DNA of 64,000 nt from CAIJXB01 sp964455905. GTDB lineage: Bacteria > Chlamydiota > Chlamydiia > Chlamydiales > Rhabdochlamydiaceae. Below the pieces are notes generated by a model. It saw only the letters and a list, made by a program, of their open reading frames with translations. It did not search any database and was not told the DNA's origin. Positions 17,681 through 25,501 of this stretch are shown here, in pieces (position 1 is the first letter of the stretch; each line of letters opens with the position of its first letter). The position numbers and the translations under genes are program-made. Where the stretch lies: contig CAYVYN010000002.1 of NCBI GenBank assembly GCA_964455905.1, positions 262,409 through 326,408 of the forward strand, in the 5' to 3' direction.

Positions 17681-18295
17681 TTGGACCAAGCAAAAAAAAC
17701 GCTTTTTTTTGATATTCAAAATGTGCTTTTTTTCTTTGACGTAAAAAAAATGCACAAACAAATAGCCGACTATTGCAAAATTAAAGAACCTGAAGTGGAA
17801 GAACTTTTGCAAACAACCGGCTGGGGAGAGATGTATGAAAGAGGAGAAATTGACAGCAGAACTTTATTTCATTACCTACCTGCTCACATCCAAGGAGATC
17901 AAGGATTTTCCGGATGGTTTGATGCCATCTCTAACGTCTTTGAACCTAACGATTTGATCACTCCTGTCATTAAAAAACTAAAACAAAACGGCATGAATTT
18001 ATGTATTTGCTCAAACATCTGTGAAGCGCACTTTAGCTATGCCTATACACACTTCTCCTCTTTACACTTATTCGATGAATACATACTTTCTTATGAAGTA
18101 AAAGCAAAAAAACCAGAAGAAAAAATGTATGCTTGCGCCTTAGAAAAAGCTAAAACTACAAAAGAAAATGCTTTCTTTATTGAGGGACTAGACGAATACA
18201 CCAAGAAAGCCCATTTGCTGCACATTGACAGCGAAACATATATCAATCCAACATCTTTGCTAAATGAGCTAGCAAAACGAGAACTACTAAATTAA
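17681..18295 (+). CDS. HAD-superfamily (YihX-like) hydrolase, atypical active site
   Basis: The overall layout matches YihX-type subfamily IA phosphatases. Motif I is FFDIQNVLFFFD (Asp11), the cap region has YERGEIDSRTLFHYL, motif II ends ICSN, and the motif III lysine is in KAKKPEEKMYACAL. Two departures stand out. The second motif-I aspartate position is Gln13 (DIQ), as in YihX-like DLG forms. The motif IV acidic pair that normally reads DD is EG in FIEGLDEYTKKA. Activity may therefore be reduced or altered. The start is TTG at 17681, supported by AAGGAG at 17670-17675 with 5-nt spacing. It lies 7 bp before rnr, so the two are likely co-transcribed. Confidence 0.75.
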   Translation: MDQAKKTLFFDIQNVLFFFDVKKMHKQIADYCKIKEPEVEELLQTTGWGEMYERGEIDSRTLFHYLPAHIQGDQGFSGWFDAISNVFEPNDLITPVIKKLKQNGMNLCICSNICEAHFSYAYTHFSSLHLFDEYILSYEVKAKKPEEKMYACALEKAKTTKENAFFIEGLDEYTKKAHLLHIDSETYINPTSLLNELAKRELLN

Positions 18296-18302
18296 GGACC
18301 GA

Positions 18303-20351
18303 ATGAAAAAAAAATCAGCAAAGTCATTTTTCAAAAAACCGACAAAAAGCTCGAAAAAAAAAGAACCTATAAAAAAAGAAGCTATTCCAATCTCTAAAGA
18401 AAATAACCTAACAGGCTTCACCGGAATTTTACGAATGAACCCTAGAGGATTTGGATTTGTTATTGCGCAAGATCAAAAAAAATTTCCCGAAGATGCCTTT
18501 ATAGCCAAGCATTTAACTTTAAGCGCAATAGATGGAGACCTTGTTGAAGTCGAACTTTTTCCAGAAAGCAAAAAAGACAAAGGACCAGAAGGCAAAATTG
18601 TAAATATTTTAGAAAGAGGTCGATCTCATCTTGGTGGGATTATTCGATTTATAGAAAATTCCAAAGCACTTATTCATTCTCCCCTCTTAGGCTCAAACAA
18701 ACCAATGACAGCAGTTTTAACAGTTAGCTCAACTTTGAAGCCGGGAGATAGGGTTATTGTAAAAATAGAAGACTGGGGCGGCCAAAACAAGCCAATTCTT
18801 TGCGAAATCACACAAATACTAGGACCTATTACAGATCCTTCTATTGATATTTTAGCTGCAGCAGAAGAATTTCAAATTGCAAGAGAGTTTCCTAAAGAAG
18901 TTATCCAAGAAGCGACCGCATTCGGAAAATCTGTTTCAAGTAAAGACTGTAAAGGCCGTCTTGACCTTTCTAAAATCGAATGTTTTACGATAGATCCAAC
19001 TACTGCTCGCGATTTTGATGACGCCCTTTCCCTATCTAAAGATTCTAAAGGAGTCTATCATCTAGGTGTTCACATTGCTGATGTGGCACACTACGTAAAA
19101 GCAGGAACAGCACTTGACATAGAGGCAGAAAGAAGATCAAACTCAACGTACTTTCCTGGAGCATGCCTTCCTATGCTTCCTGAGGAGCTCTCGAATAACC
19201 TTTGCAGTCTAAAACCAAAAGTAACTCGCCTTTGTCTTTCTGTTCTTATGACTTTTTCTTCTAAAGGGGATCTCTTAAGTCACAACATTCAAAGAAGTTT
19301 CATCAAGAGCGCTAAAAGATTCACTTATGAAGACGCTAAAAAAGTTCTAGATGGCAAGAAAAAAAGCAAACACAAGCCAACCCTTGATCTTATGGTTGAA
19401 TTGTGCAACCTACTAAAACAAAAAAGAAGCGAGCGCGGCAGTATTGATTTTGCCTTACCTGAAATTGTTTTAGATGTTACTCCAGAAGGCGATCCTTACT
19501 CCTTCCACACCGTAGAATACGACATTACCCATCAGCTTGTAGAAGAATACATGTTAAAAGCTAATGAGGTTGTTGCCAAAAATCTAAGCTTAAAAGGTCA
19601 AGATGTAATCTTTCGAGTCCACGAAGAACCTGCAGAAGAAACTAGGGAAGATTTTTTTAGTCTAGCTAGGTCTTTAGGTTTTACGCTCCCGCCAAAACCA
19701 TCAACAACAGATATCCAAAAGCTTTTTACGCAAGCTAAAGAAACGTCATTTGCAGAACAACTTTCAGTAGCCTTTATCCGAAGCATGAAACTTGCAAATT
19801 ACTCTTCAGATAACATCGGACATTTTGGCTTATCTCTGGAAGAATATTGCCATTTTACAAGTCCTATCCGTAGATATCCAGATCTTATTATCCAGCGCTT
19901 GTTATGTCAAGAACACGATGCAACGAAAAACGTAGAAACGATTGCAATCAATTGTTCTGCTAAAGAAAGAATTAGTTTCAAAGCTGAACAAAGCGTAAAA
20001 ACACTAAAAAAAATCCGGCTATTGCAAAAATGGCATGAGGAAGACCCTGAACGAATCTTTGCTTGTAGAATCACAAAAATAAAGCCATTTAGCCTTTCTT
20101 TTGAACTGCCCTGTTTAGGTATAGAGAGCTCCTTTCATGTTTCAGAAATTGGCGGAGACTATTTTGTACATGATCCTGCAAAAAACTGTTTTCTTGGCAC
20201 CAGAACCCATATTCGATTTTGTATTGGAGATACAATACAAACAAGAATTCGTTCTTTAGATCTTATCCTTCAAGAAGTCCTTTGGGAAAGAGTGTATGAG
20301 AATAGTCATAGATCTACAAAACAAGATAAAAAGAAAAAAAGAAGACGGTAG
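18303..20351 (+). CDS. rnr: Ribonuclease R (VacB)
   Basis: RNase R is a 3'-5' exoribonuclease that degrades structured RNA. A Lys-rich N-terminus (residues 2-30) is followed by cold-shock-type domains beginning FTGILRMNPRGFGFV. The RNB catalytic domain (about 215-545) contains IDPTTARDFDDALSL with the metal-binding aspartates, then VHIADVAHYV and YCHFTSPIRRYPDLI. A C-terminal S1 domain and a basic KKKKRRR tail complete the protein. The 682-residue length is in the family range. AAGGA lies just before the ATG. It follows the HAD gene by 7 bp. Confidence 0.94.
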   Translation: MKKKSAKSFFKKPTKSSKKKEPIKKEAIPISKENNLTGFTGILRMNPRGFGFVIAQDQKKFPEDAFIAKHLTLSAIDGDLVEVELFPESKKDKGPEGKIVNILERGRSHLGGIIRFIENSKALIHSPLLGSNKPMTAVLTVSSTLKPGDRVIVKIEDWGGQNKPILCEITQILGPITDPSIDILAAAEEFQIAREFPKEVIQEATAFGKSVSSKDCKGRLDLSKIECFTIDPTTARDFDDALSLSKDSKGVYHLGVHIADVAHYVKAGTALDIEAERRSNSTYFPGACLPMLPEELSNNLCSLKPKVTRLCLSVLMTFSSKGDLLSHNIQRSFIKSAKRFTYEDAKKVLDGKKKSKHKPTLDLMVELCNLLKQKRSERGSIDFALPEIVLDVTPEGDPYSFHTVEYDITHQLVEEYMLKANEVVAKNLSLKGQDVIFRVHEEPAEETREDFFSLARSLGFTLPPKPSTTDIQKLFTQAKETSFAEQLSVAFIRSMKLANYSSDNIGHFGLSLEEYCHFTSPIRRYPDLIIQRLLCQEHDATKNVETIAINCSAKERISFKAEQSVKTLKKIRLLQKWHEEDPERIFACRITKIKPFSLSFELPCLGIESSFHVSEIGGDYFVHDPAKNCFLGTRTHIRFCIGDTIQTRIRSLDLILQEVLWERVYENSHRSTKQDKKKKRRR

Positions 20352-20438
20352 TTTTTTTCTTGAAAAGAGCCCCTAACCTAGGTACTCTGATTTCCAAACT
20401 ACTCAACTAAGGGGGCGGTAACTCCGCATTAAACGCTT

Positions 20439-21092
20439 ATGAAGAAATATTTTTTGACTGGTCTAGTTATCCTTTTGCCTGCAGCTGTTACTGTCGTGGT
20501 CATCTTATTCCTCGTGAACTTTTTTACACAACCCTTCATAGGACTAACCTCGGGCATCATCTCTAAAACTAATATTTTCCCTAATGGATTTCTCTTCTTA
20601 AATCAAGAGCAAGTTATTCAATATGGTTGTCGTATTCTGATTCTTTCGATTTTATTTTTAGTTACTGTGCTTCTTGGAATATTTACTCGATGGTTTTTTA
20701 TTAATAGCCTATTTAAATTATGTGATAATATTCTGCACAGAATACCATTAATAAATACGGTGTATAAAACATCTCAAGAAATTATAAAAACACTTTTTGT
20801 TTCAGATAAAAATTCGTTTAAGCAAGTTGTTATGGTTCCTTTTCCAAGACCTGGTGTTTATGCGATAGGTTTAATTTCTAGAGAATCCCCTTCGATTTGC
20901 AGTCAAGTAGCAGGAGAAGATCTTCTCTCGGTGTTGATTCCAACTACTCCTAATCCAACGACGGGATTTTTGCTGATGTTTAAAAAAAATGAGATAATCC
21001 TTTTAGATATGAAGCCAGAAGAAGCTATTAAATATATTGTCTCTTGTGGTGTGATTCTACCAGGAGAAAAACCGCCAGCAACCTCTAGCTAG
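20439..21092 (+). CDS. DUF502 membrane protein, copy 1
   Basis: This is a DUF502-family protein with two hydrophobic N-terminal segments (LTGLVILLPAAVTVVVILF and ILILSILFLVTVLLGIF) and a soluble C-terminal domain. That domain contains the family blocks IPLINTVYKTSQEI, VMVPFPRPGVYAIGLI and VLIPTTPNPTTGFLLM. The biochemical role is unknown. It is the first of two adjacent paralogues (8-bp gap) followed by a holC-like gene with an overlapping start, so all three form one operon. The length of 217 residues is normal. Confidence 0.88.
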   Translation: MKKYFLTGLVILLPAAVTVVVILFLVNFFTQPFIGLTSGIISKTNIFPNGFLFLNQEQVIQYGCRILILSILFLVTVLLGIFTRWFFINSLFKLCDNILHRIPLINTVYKTSQEIIKTLFVSDKNSFKQVVMVPFPRPGVYAIGLISRESPSICSQVAGEDLLSVLIPTTPNPTTGFLLMFKKNEIILLDMKPEEAIKYIVSCGVILPGEKPPATSS

Positions 21093-21100
21093 GTTATTTC

Positions 21101-21748
21101 GTGAAAAAATATTGCCTTATGGGTTTAGTAATTCTACTCCCACTTGCTATTTCTTTTATGATTTTCTTTTGGCTTATAGAGCTTTTAACATCTCCATTTT
21201 TGCCTCTAGCTGAGGCTGTTTTATTACACATTCATTTTTTAGAAAAAGAGCCCCACCTAACTCTTTTTATAAGTCGAATATTAGTCATTATTTTTTTATT
21301 TTGTGCAACTTTTTTGACAGGGTGGCTAACTAACAAATACATATTTAGTTTCTTTTTACAAAAAATGCACATCTTTTTTTTGAAAATACCAGGATTAGGT
21401 TCTATCTATAAATTTTCAAAAGATCTTTCTAAGGCTGTTTTAAACACTGAAACTTCTCCTTTTCAAAAAGCAGTACTCATCTCTTTCCCAAACAAAGAAT
21501 CCTTAGCTCTTGGCCTTGTGATAGAAAATGTCCCTAAAGAAATAAAAACAGCTGATGCATCGATCGATATTGCAGTATTTGTCCCTACCGCACCGCACCC
21601 AATTTCAGGATTTATCCTTATGGCACCAAAAAAATGCACAGCCCCAGTAGACATGACAACGGAAGAAGTATTTAAATTCATTATTTCTTGCGGCGTAATT
21701 TCGCCCGAAGATTCAAATCCTTTAAACCCATCTAACTCATCAAAATAA
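21101..21748 (+). CDS. DUF502 membrane protein, copy 2
   Basis: This is a paralogue of the preceding gene, from an old tandem duplication. It has the same two N-terminal membrane segments (LMGLVILLPLAISFMIFFW and ILVIIFLFCATFLTGWL) and the blocks KIPGLGSIYKFSKDL, AVLISFPNKESLALGLV and VFVPTAPHPISGFILM. The PxPxSGFxxM-like end is conserved, but overall identity to copy 1 looks only moderate. The start is GTG at 21101. The stop TAA shares a base with the ATG of the next gene (TAATG), indicating translational coupling. Confidence 0.88.
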   Translation: MKKYCLMGLVILLPLAISFMIFFWLIELLTSPFLPLAEAVLLHIHFLEKEPHLTLFISRILVIIFLFCATFLTGWLTNKYIFSFFLQKMHIFFLKIPGLGSIYKFSKDLSKAVLNTETSPFQKAVLISFPNKESLALGLVIENVPKEIKTADASIDIAVFVPTAPHPISGFILMAPKKCTAPVDMTTEEVFKFIISCGVISPEDSNPLNPSNSSK

Positions 21749-22170
21749 TGGCTAAAACACAGGTTATTTTTTATACAGTAAAAAATGGTGCACTAAAAAT
21801 TCAAGTTCTCCTGCATAAAGTAGATAAACATTCAGGGCAAAAAGAAAAAATGAAAATCCTTGTGCCTGATTCAAAAAGCCTATCTTTCGTAGAAAACCTT
21901 TTGTGGGGACATCCTATAGAAAGCTTTAGGCCACACTCTATAAACATTCCTCTTTTTTGTCAGGACTTAATTTTAGTCAGTTTGCCATTGCCTGCTGTGG
22001 ATGATTTTTCTATTGTATTTAACCTCTGTCAAACAGCCTACATCCCAGCACTTCCCGTTAAAATTATTTATGAATTAGAGGATGTAAGTGACCCACAAAA
22101 AGCTGCAGTTTTCCGAAGAAAATTTCAAATGTACCAAAAAGAAGGATTTACAATTACTTCAGGAACTTAA
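21748..22170 (+). CDS. holC: DNA polymerase III chi-subunit-like protein
   Basis: The 140-residue sequence follows the HolC pattern: an N-terminal beta strand (TQVIFYTVKN), then FVENLLWGHPIESFRPHSI (E. coli chi has LWxxPAESFVPHNL), LILVSLPLPAVDDFSIVFN (chi has DILISL...F), and an ending FRRKFQMYQKEGFTI (chi has ARERYKAYRVAGFNL). Chi links the clamp loader to SSB. I am confident of the similarity but less so that it works in the holoenzyme, because the N-terminal region has diverged. No holD (psi) is in the window. holB lies at 31283. It ends 3 bp before the convergent def. Confidence 0.75.
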   Translation: MAKTQVIFYTVKNGALKIQVLLHKVDKHSGQKEKMKILVPDSKSLSFVENLLWGHPIESFRPHSINIPLFCQDLILVSLPLPAVDDFSIVFNLCQTAYIPALPVKIIYELEDVSDPQKAAVFRRKFQMYQKEGFTITSGT

Positions 22171-22173
22171 GAC

Positions 22174-22704
22174 TTAGCTAAAAAATTTAGCTTCTAACTG
22201 CTTTAAGACTGGATCTATTTTTTTTCTTCTATTTTTTGCTATTCTGTCTATGAAAAGAACTCCATGCAAATGATCATTTTCATGCAGCCTTACCCGAGCA
22301 TTATATCCAAAAAGTGTTTCTTTAAATAGATTTCCTTCTAAATCTAGAGCTTCAATTTCTATTTTAAGAGGTCTTTCCACCTCTTCCCTTACGCCAGGAA
22401 TGGAAAGGCAACCTTCAACTTCAAATGCTGTTTCTTTGCTGACACTGAGGATTTTAGGATTTATATACACTTGATAGTCTGAAGAAATCTCAAAGCTATC
22501 TTCTCCTTTTTCTATATAATTTCTTAAAACAAAAATACGTAAAAGATGACCAACCTGGGGAGCGGCTATTCCTATGCCTTTAGCCGCATCCATAGTCTCG
22601 ACCATATTAAAAACAAGCTGGCGAATTTCTTCGTTAATGTCCTCTACTAAAAGACACTTCGTTCTTAGTATTTTACTTCCATATTTTACCACAGAAAGAA
22701 TCAT
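22174..22704 (-). CDS. def: Peptide deformylase
   Basis: The enzyme removes the N-formyl group from new proteins. The three family motifs are intact: GIGIAAPQVG (about 43-52), EGCLSIPG with the metal-binding Cys99, and HENDH at 141-145 with the two metal-binding histidines and catalytic Glu142. The 176-residue length is normal. GGAGGAA, which lies at the end of secG, serves as its ribosome-binding site 7 nt before the ATG. The order tpiA-secG-def on the minus strand, with gaps of 11 and 3 bp, indicates one operon. Confidence 0.95.
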   Translation of the reverse strand: MILSVVKYGSKILRTKCLLVEDINEEIRQLVFNMVETMDAAKGIGIAAPQVGHLLRIFVLRNYIEKGEDSFEISSDYQVYINPKILSVSKETAFEVEGCLSIPGVREEVERPLKIEIEALDLEGNLFKETLFGYNARVRLHENDHLHGVLFIDRIAKNRRKKIDPVLKQLEAKFFS

Positions 22705-22707
22705 GGA

Positions 22708-22995
22708 TTATTCCTCCACTTGTTCCATCGTATAAGGAAGTGCAGATACTCCCTCAGAACCAGATTCAGACCAAATAGAAAGAAAAATAGAACTTAAGAG
22801 AAAACAAAAAGCAAGCCAAGCTGTTGTTTTCTTTAGAACTTCAGCTGTAGAAGTTCCAAAAAGAGAATCCCCGGCATCGCCACCAAAAGAAGCTCCAAGG
22901 CCAAGACTTTTACTTTCCTGAATTAAAACGGCAAAACAAAGAATGACACACAAAAGGAGAAAAAGAGAAATACTAAAATAAAACAAAAAACCCAT
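22708..22995 (-). CDS. secG: Protein translocase subunit SecG
   Basis: SecG is a small partner of SecYE. Two hydrophobic segments are present (FLFYFSISLFLLLCVILCFAVL and AWLAFCFLLSSIFLSIW). The family block between them is ESKSLGLGASFGGDAGDSLFG, read in two parts as LGLGASFGG and DSLFGTSTAEVLKK. The length of 95 residues fits. It sits between tpiA and def in one operon. Confidence 0.88.
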   Translation of the reverse strand: MGFLFYFSISLFLLLCVILCFAVLIQESKSLGLGASFGGDAGDSLFGTSTAEVLKKTTAWLAFCFLLSSIFLSIWSESGSEGVSALPYTMEQVEE

Positions 22996-23006
22996 AATGC
23001 TATCCC

Positions 23007-23765
23007 CTATAAAGTTTGGATAATTTCTAAAAAACTTGTAGCGCTTAAAGAGGCTCCGCCTACGAGAGCTCCATCAATATTTTCCTTACAAAAAAACTCT
23101 CCAGAATTTTCTGGCTTTACTGAGCCCCCATATAAAATAGGAATGCGCTCGCCTACCTTCTTTCCAAAAAGAACATTCAACTCATTGCGGCAAATAGAGT
23201 GCATTTCTTCTGCTAAGTCAGCAGAAGCGCTTTTTCCTGTGCCGATAGCCCATACGGGCTCATAAGCTATAACTAACTGTGCAGCTTCCGCCTCGGAAAA
23301 ACCAGTTAAAACATCCTTCAGTTGATTTTTTACAACACATTCAGCTTGTCCCTGGTTTCTTTGCTCTAGATTTTCGCCTATGCAAAAGATAGGCTGTAGT
23401 CCTGTAGAAAGCGCTCTATCTAATTTTTTCCTAATTAAACTTTCAGTTTCATAAAAAAATTGTCTTCTTTCTGAATGTCCGATCAAAGTAAAACTCGCCC
23501 CTAACTCCTTTACTAAAGAGCTAGACACTTCCCCTGTAAAAGCTCCAGAAATGTCCTGATGAATATTTTGAGAGCCTATCTCAACCACGCTACCAGCTGA
23601 CCAAGAGCACATAAAGCTAAGTAATGGATAAGGAACTGCTAATAAAATGCTTGGCGAACCTAAAGCAAGATGTTCGACTCTTGGCAACAAAAATTCAAGA
23701 TAGTCCTTAGCAAATTCTAAAGACCCATGCATTTTCCAATTGCCTGCGATTATCTTTTTTCTCAT
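23007..23765 (-). CDS. tpiA: Triosephosphate isomerase
   Basis: The enzyme interconverts dihydroxyacetone phosphate and glyceraldehyde 3-phosphate. Visible motifs are KIIAGNWKMHGS with the catalytic Lys, LIGHSERRQFF with the catalytic His, AYEPVWAIGTGK with the catalytic Glu, and LYGGSVKPEN and DGALVGGASL for phosphate binding. I chose the ATG at 23765 (protein start MRKKIIAGNWK) because GGAG lies 8 nt upstream. An in-frame ATG at 23813 would add 16 residues not found in the family. It leads the operon tpiA-secG-def and is divergent from xseA, with 67 bp between starts. Confidence 0.95.
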   Translation of the reverse strand: MRKKIIAGNWKMHGSLEFAKDYLEFLLPRVEHLALGSPSILLAVPYPLLSFMCSWSAGSVVEIGSQNIHQDISGAFTGEVSSSLVKELGASFTLIGHSERRQFFYETESLIRKKLDRALSTGLQPIFCIGENLEQRNQGQAECVVKNQLKDVLTGFSEAEAAQLVIAYEPVWAIGTGKSASADLAEEMHSICRNELNVLFGKKVGERIPILYGGSVKPENSGEFFCKENIDGALVGGASLSATSFLEIIQTL

Positions 23766-23832
23766 AATGGCTCCAAAAAAGTTAATCATAACCAACCCCC
23801 TCTCTTCAGGCAAGAAATATTAAAGGGCTTTC

Positions 23833-25242
23833 ATGAAAATTTTAAGTGTTTCAGAATTAACGCAAGAAATTAAAAACCAACTAGAAAAAAATTTCACGTC
23901 GATATCCGTAAAAGGAGAAATCCTTAATCTAAAGATACAGTCCTCGGGGCATATTTACTTTACCCTTAAGGATCGAGACTCTCAAATTTCAGCTGTTTTA
24001 TTTAAAGGTGCTTCTAAAGGCATCTCTAGACCTCTTAAAGAAGGCGATAGTGTGCTGGTTAAAGGAGAAGTAACTGTCTACTCCCCTAGGGGAACCTACC
24101 AGATTTTAGTAAGAGAAATTACCTACAATGGAGTCGGCGAACTACTAGCTATGCTTCATGAACGTAAAAATCGCCTACAAGCCCTTGGCTATTTTGCTAA
24201 AGAAAAAAAGAAACAACTCCCAGCTTTTCCTAAAATTATAGGGGTTGTTACAAGTCCAACTGGTGCTGTTATTCAGGATATCATTCATGTGCTACAAAGA
24301 AGACACTCCGGTTTTCATCTCATCTTAAACCCTGTCAAAGTACAAGGAGATGGGGCTAAAGAAGAAATCGCTAAAGCCATCGATGACTTCAACAAATACA
24401 ACCTTGTTGATCTAATTATTGTAGGAAGAGGCGGAGGAAGTCTAGAAGATCTATGGGCTTTTAACGAAGAAATCGTCGTTGAAGCAATTGTAAGATCTAC
24501 GATCCCTATCATTTCTGCTGTAGGCCATGAAACAGACTTTTCGTTATGTGATTTTGCAGCAGATGTGCGGGCACCAACACCTTCTGCGGCGGCAGAAATT
24601 GCGTTAACTGCAAAAGAAGAATATGCTAAATTCCTTCTGCAAGCCCAAAACAAAGCTGATGCATATACAAGCGCTTTACTTCTTAGGTTAAAAAAACAAC
24701 TAACAGGAATAAGCAAAAACCCTTATGTGATATCACCCTATCTCCTACTATCTAGACGAATACAAAGCTTAGATGACATAAAAAATCAAATCACCCTATC
24801 GACAAACACATTTCTCAAGCAAAAAAAACTAGAGCTTCTCTCCTTAGATAAACAAAAAAAAGCGCTAGAACCTTCTTACAAAATTCAAAATACAAAAAAT
24901 AAACTTTGCACTTTAAAAAATGCTTATTTATCGACGCTAACACATCTTCTGAGAGAACGAAAAAAAATCTTTAAAAAAGAAGAGCTTCAAAAAAAATTAG
25001 ACACAGCGTTTATTTCGTCTATAAACAAAAAAAAAGAAAACCTATACAAGCTATCCGCTCACCTAACTTCGATAGATCCGAAAAATCTTTTAACAAAAGG
25101 CTACTGCATTCTCTTTTCTGAAAACCAAGATTCAGTTATCCTTTCTACTAAGCAGGTTTCTTTGTCCCAAAACCTGAAGCTTCTTTTACAAGATGGGGTT
25201 ATTACAGCTAAAACGGAAAAAATTTCTTATGAACCAACCTGA
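23833..25242 (+). CDS. xseA: Exodeoxyribonuclease VII large subunit
   Basis: XseA with XseB degrades single-stranded DNA from both ends. The N-terminal OB domain (FTSISVKGEILNLK, SSGHIYFTLKDRDSQI) is followed by the catalytic core with IIGVVTSPTGAVIQDI, VGRGGGSLEDLWAFNEE, SAVGHETDFSLCDFAADVRAPTPSAAAE and a long C-terminal coiled coil. The length of 469 residues is normal. It begins the tightly packed plus-strand run xseA-xseB-dxs-nadK, an order partly shared with C. trachomatis. Confidence 0.95.
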   Translation: MKILSVSELTQEIKNQLEKNFTSISVKGEILNLKIQSSGHIYFTLKDRDSQISAVLFKGASKGISRPLKEGDSVLVKGEVTVYSPRGTYQILVREITYNGVGELLAMLHERKNRLQALGYFAKEKKKQLPAFPKIIGVVTSPTGAVIQDIIHVLQRRHSGFHLILNPVKVQGDGAKEEIAKAIDDFNKYNLVDLIIVGRGGGSLEDLWAFNEEIVVEAIVRSTIPIISAVGHETDFSLCDFAADVRAPTPSAAAEIALTAKEEYAKFLLQAQNKADAYTSALLLRLKKQLTGISKNPYVISPYLLLSRRIQSLDDIKNQITLSTNTFLKQKKLELLSLDKQKKALEPSYKIQNTKNKLCTLKNAYLSTLTHLLRERKKIFKKEELQKKLDTAFISSINKKKENLYKLSAHLTSIDPKNLLTKGYCILFSENQDSVILSTKQVSLSQNLKLLLQDGVITAKTEKISYEPT

Positions 25243-25501
25243 TACATTAAGTTTTGAAAAAGCCTTTTCGCGTCTAGAAGAGATTCTAGAAAAAATGAAT
25301 GGAGGATCTCTCTCCCTGGAAGACTCTATTCGTCTATACGAAGAAGCGGACAAACTCATCCAGCTTTGTAATAGTAAATTAGTCCAGGCTGAAGCAAAAA
25401 TTGAAATGCTCGTAAAAAATAGAGAAGGAGATCTTCTTGTTTCCGAAACAGGATCCCCGATAAAAGAGCCTCTATCAACGGTTTCGCAGAGGCTTTCATA
25501 A
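25229..25501 (+). CDS. xseB: Exodeoxyribonuclease VII small subunit
   Basis: XseB is a short helical subunit with the family text SFEKAFSRLEEILEKMNGG followed by LSLEDSIRLYEEADKLIQLC. I chose the ATG at 25229 (start MNQPDTLS), which overlaps the xseA end by 14 nt. A longer frame from 25193 would add 12 residues lacking family support. The stop TAA shares its last base with the dxs ATG. The 90-residue length is slightly long because of a polar tail. Confidence 0.92.
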   Translation: MNQPDTLSFEKAFSRLEEILEKMNGGSLSLEDSIRLYEEADKLIQLCNSKLVQAEAKIEMLVKNREGDLLVSETGSPIKEPLSTVSQRLS

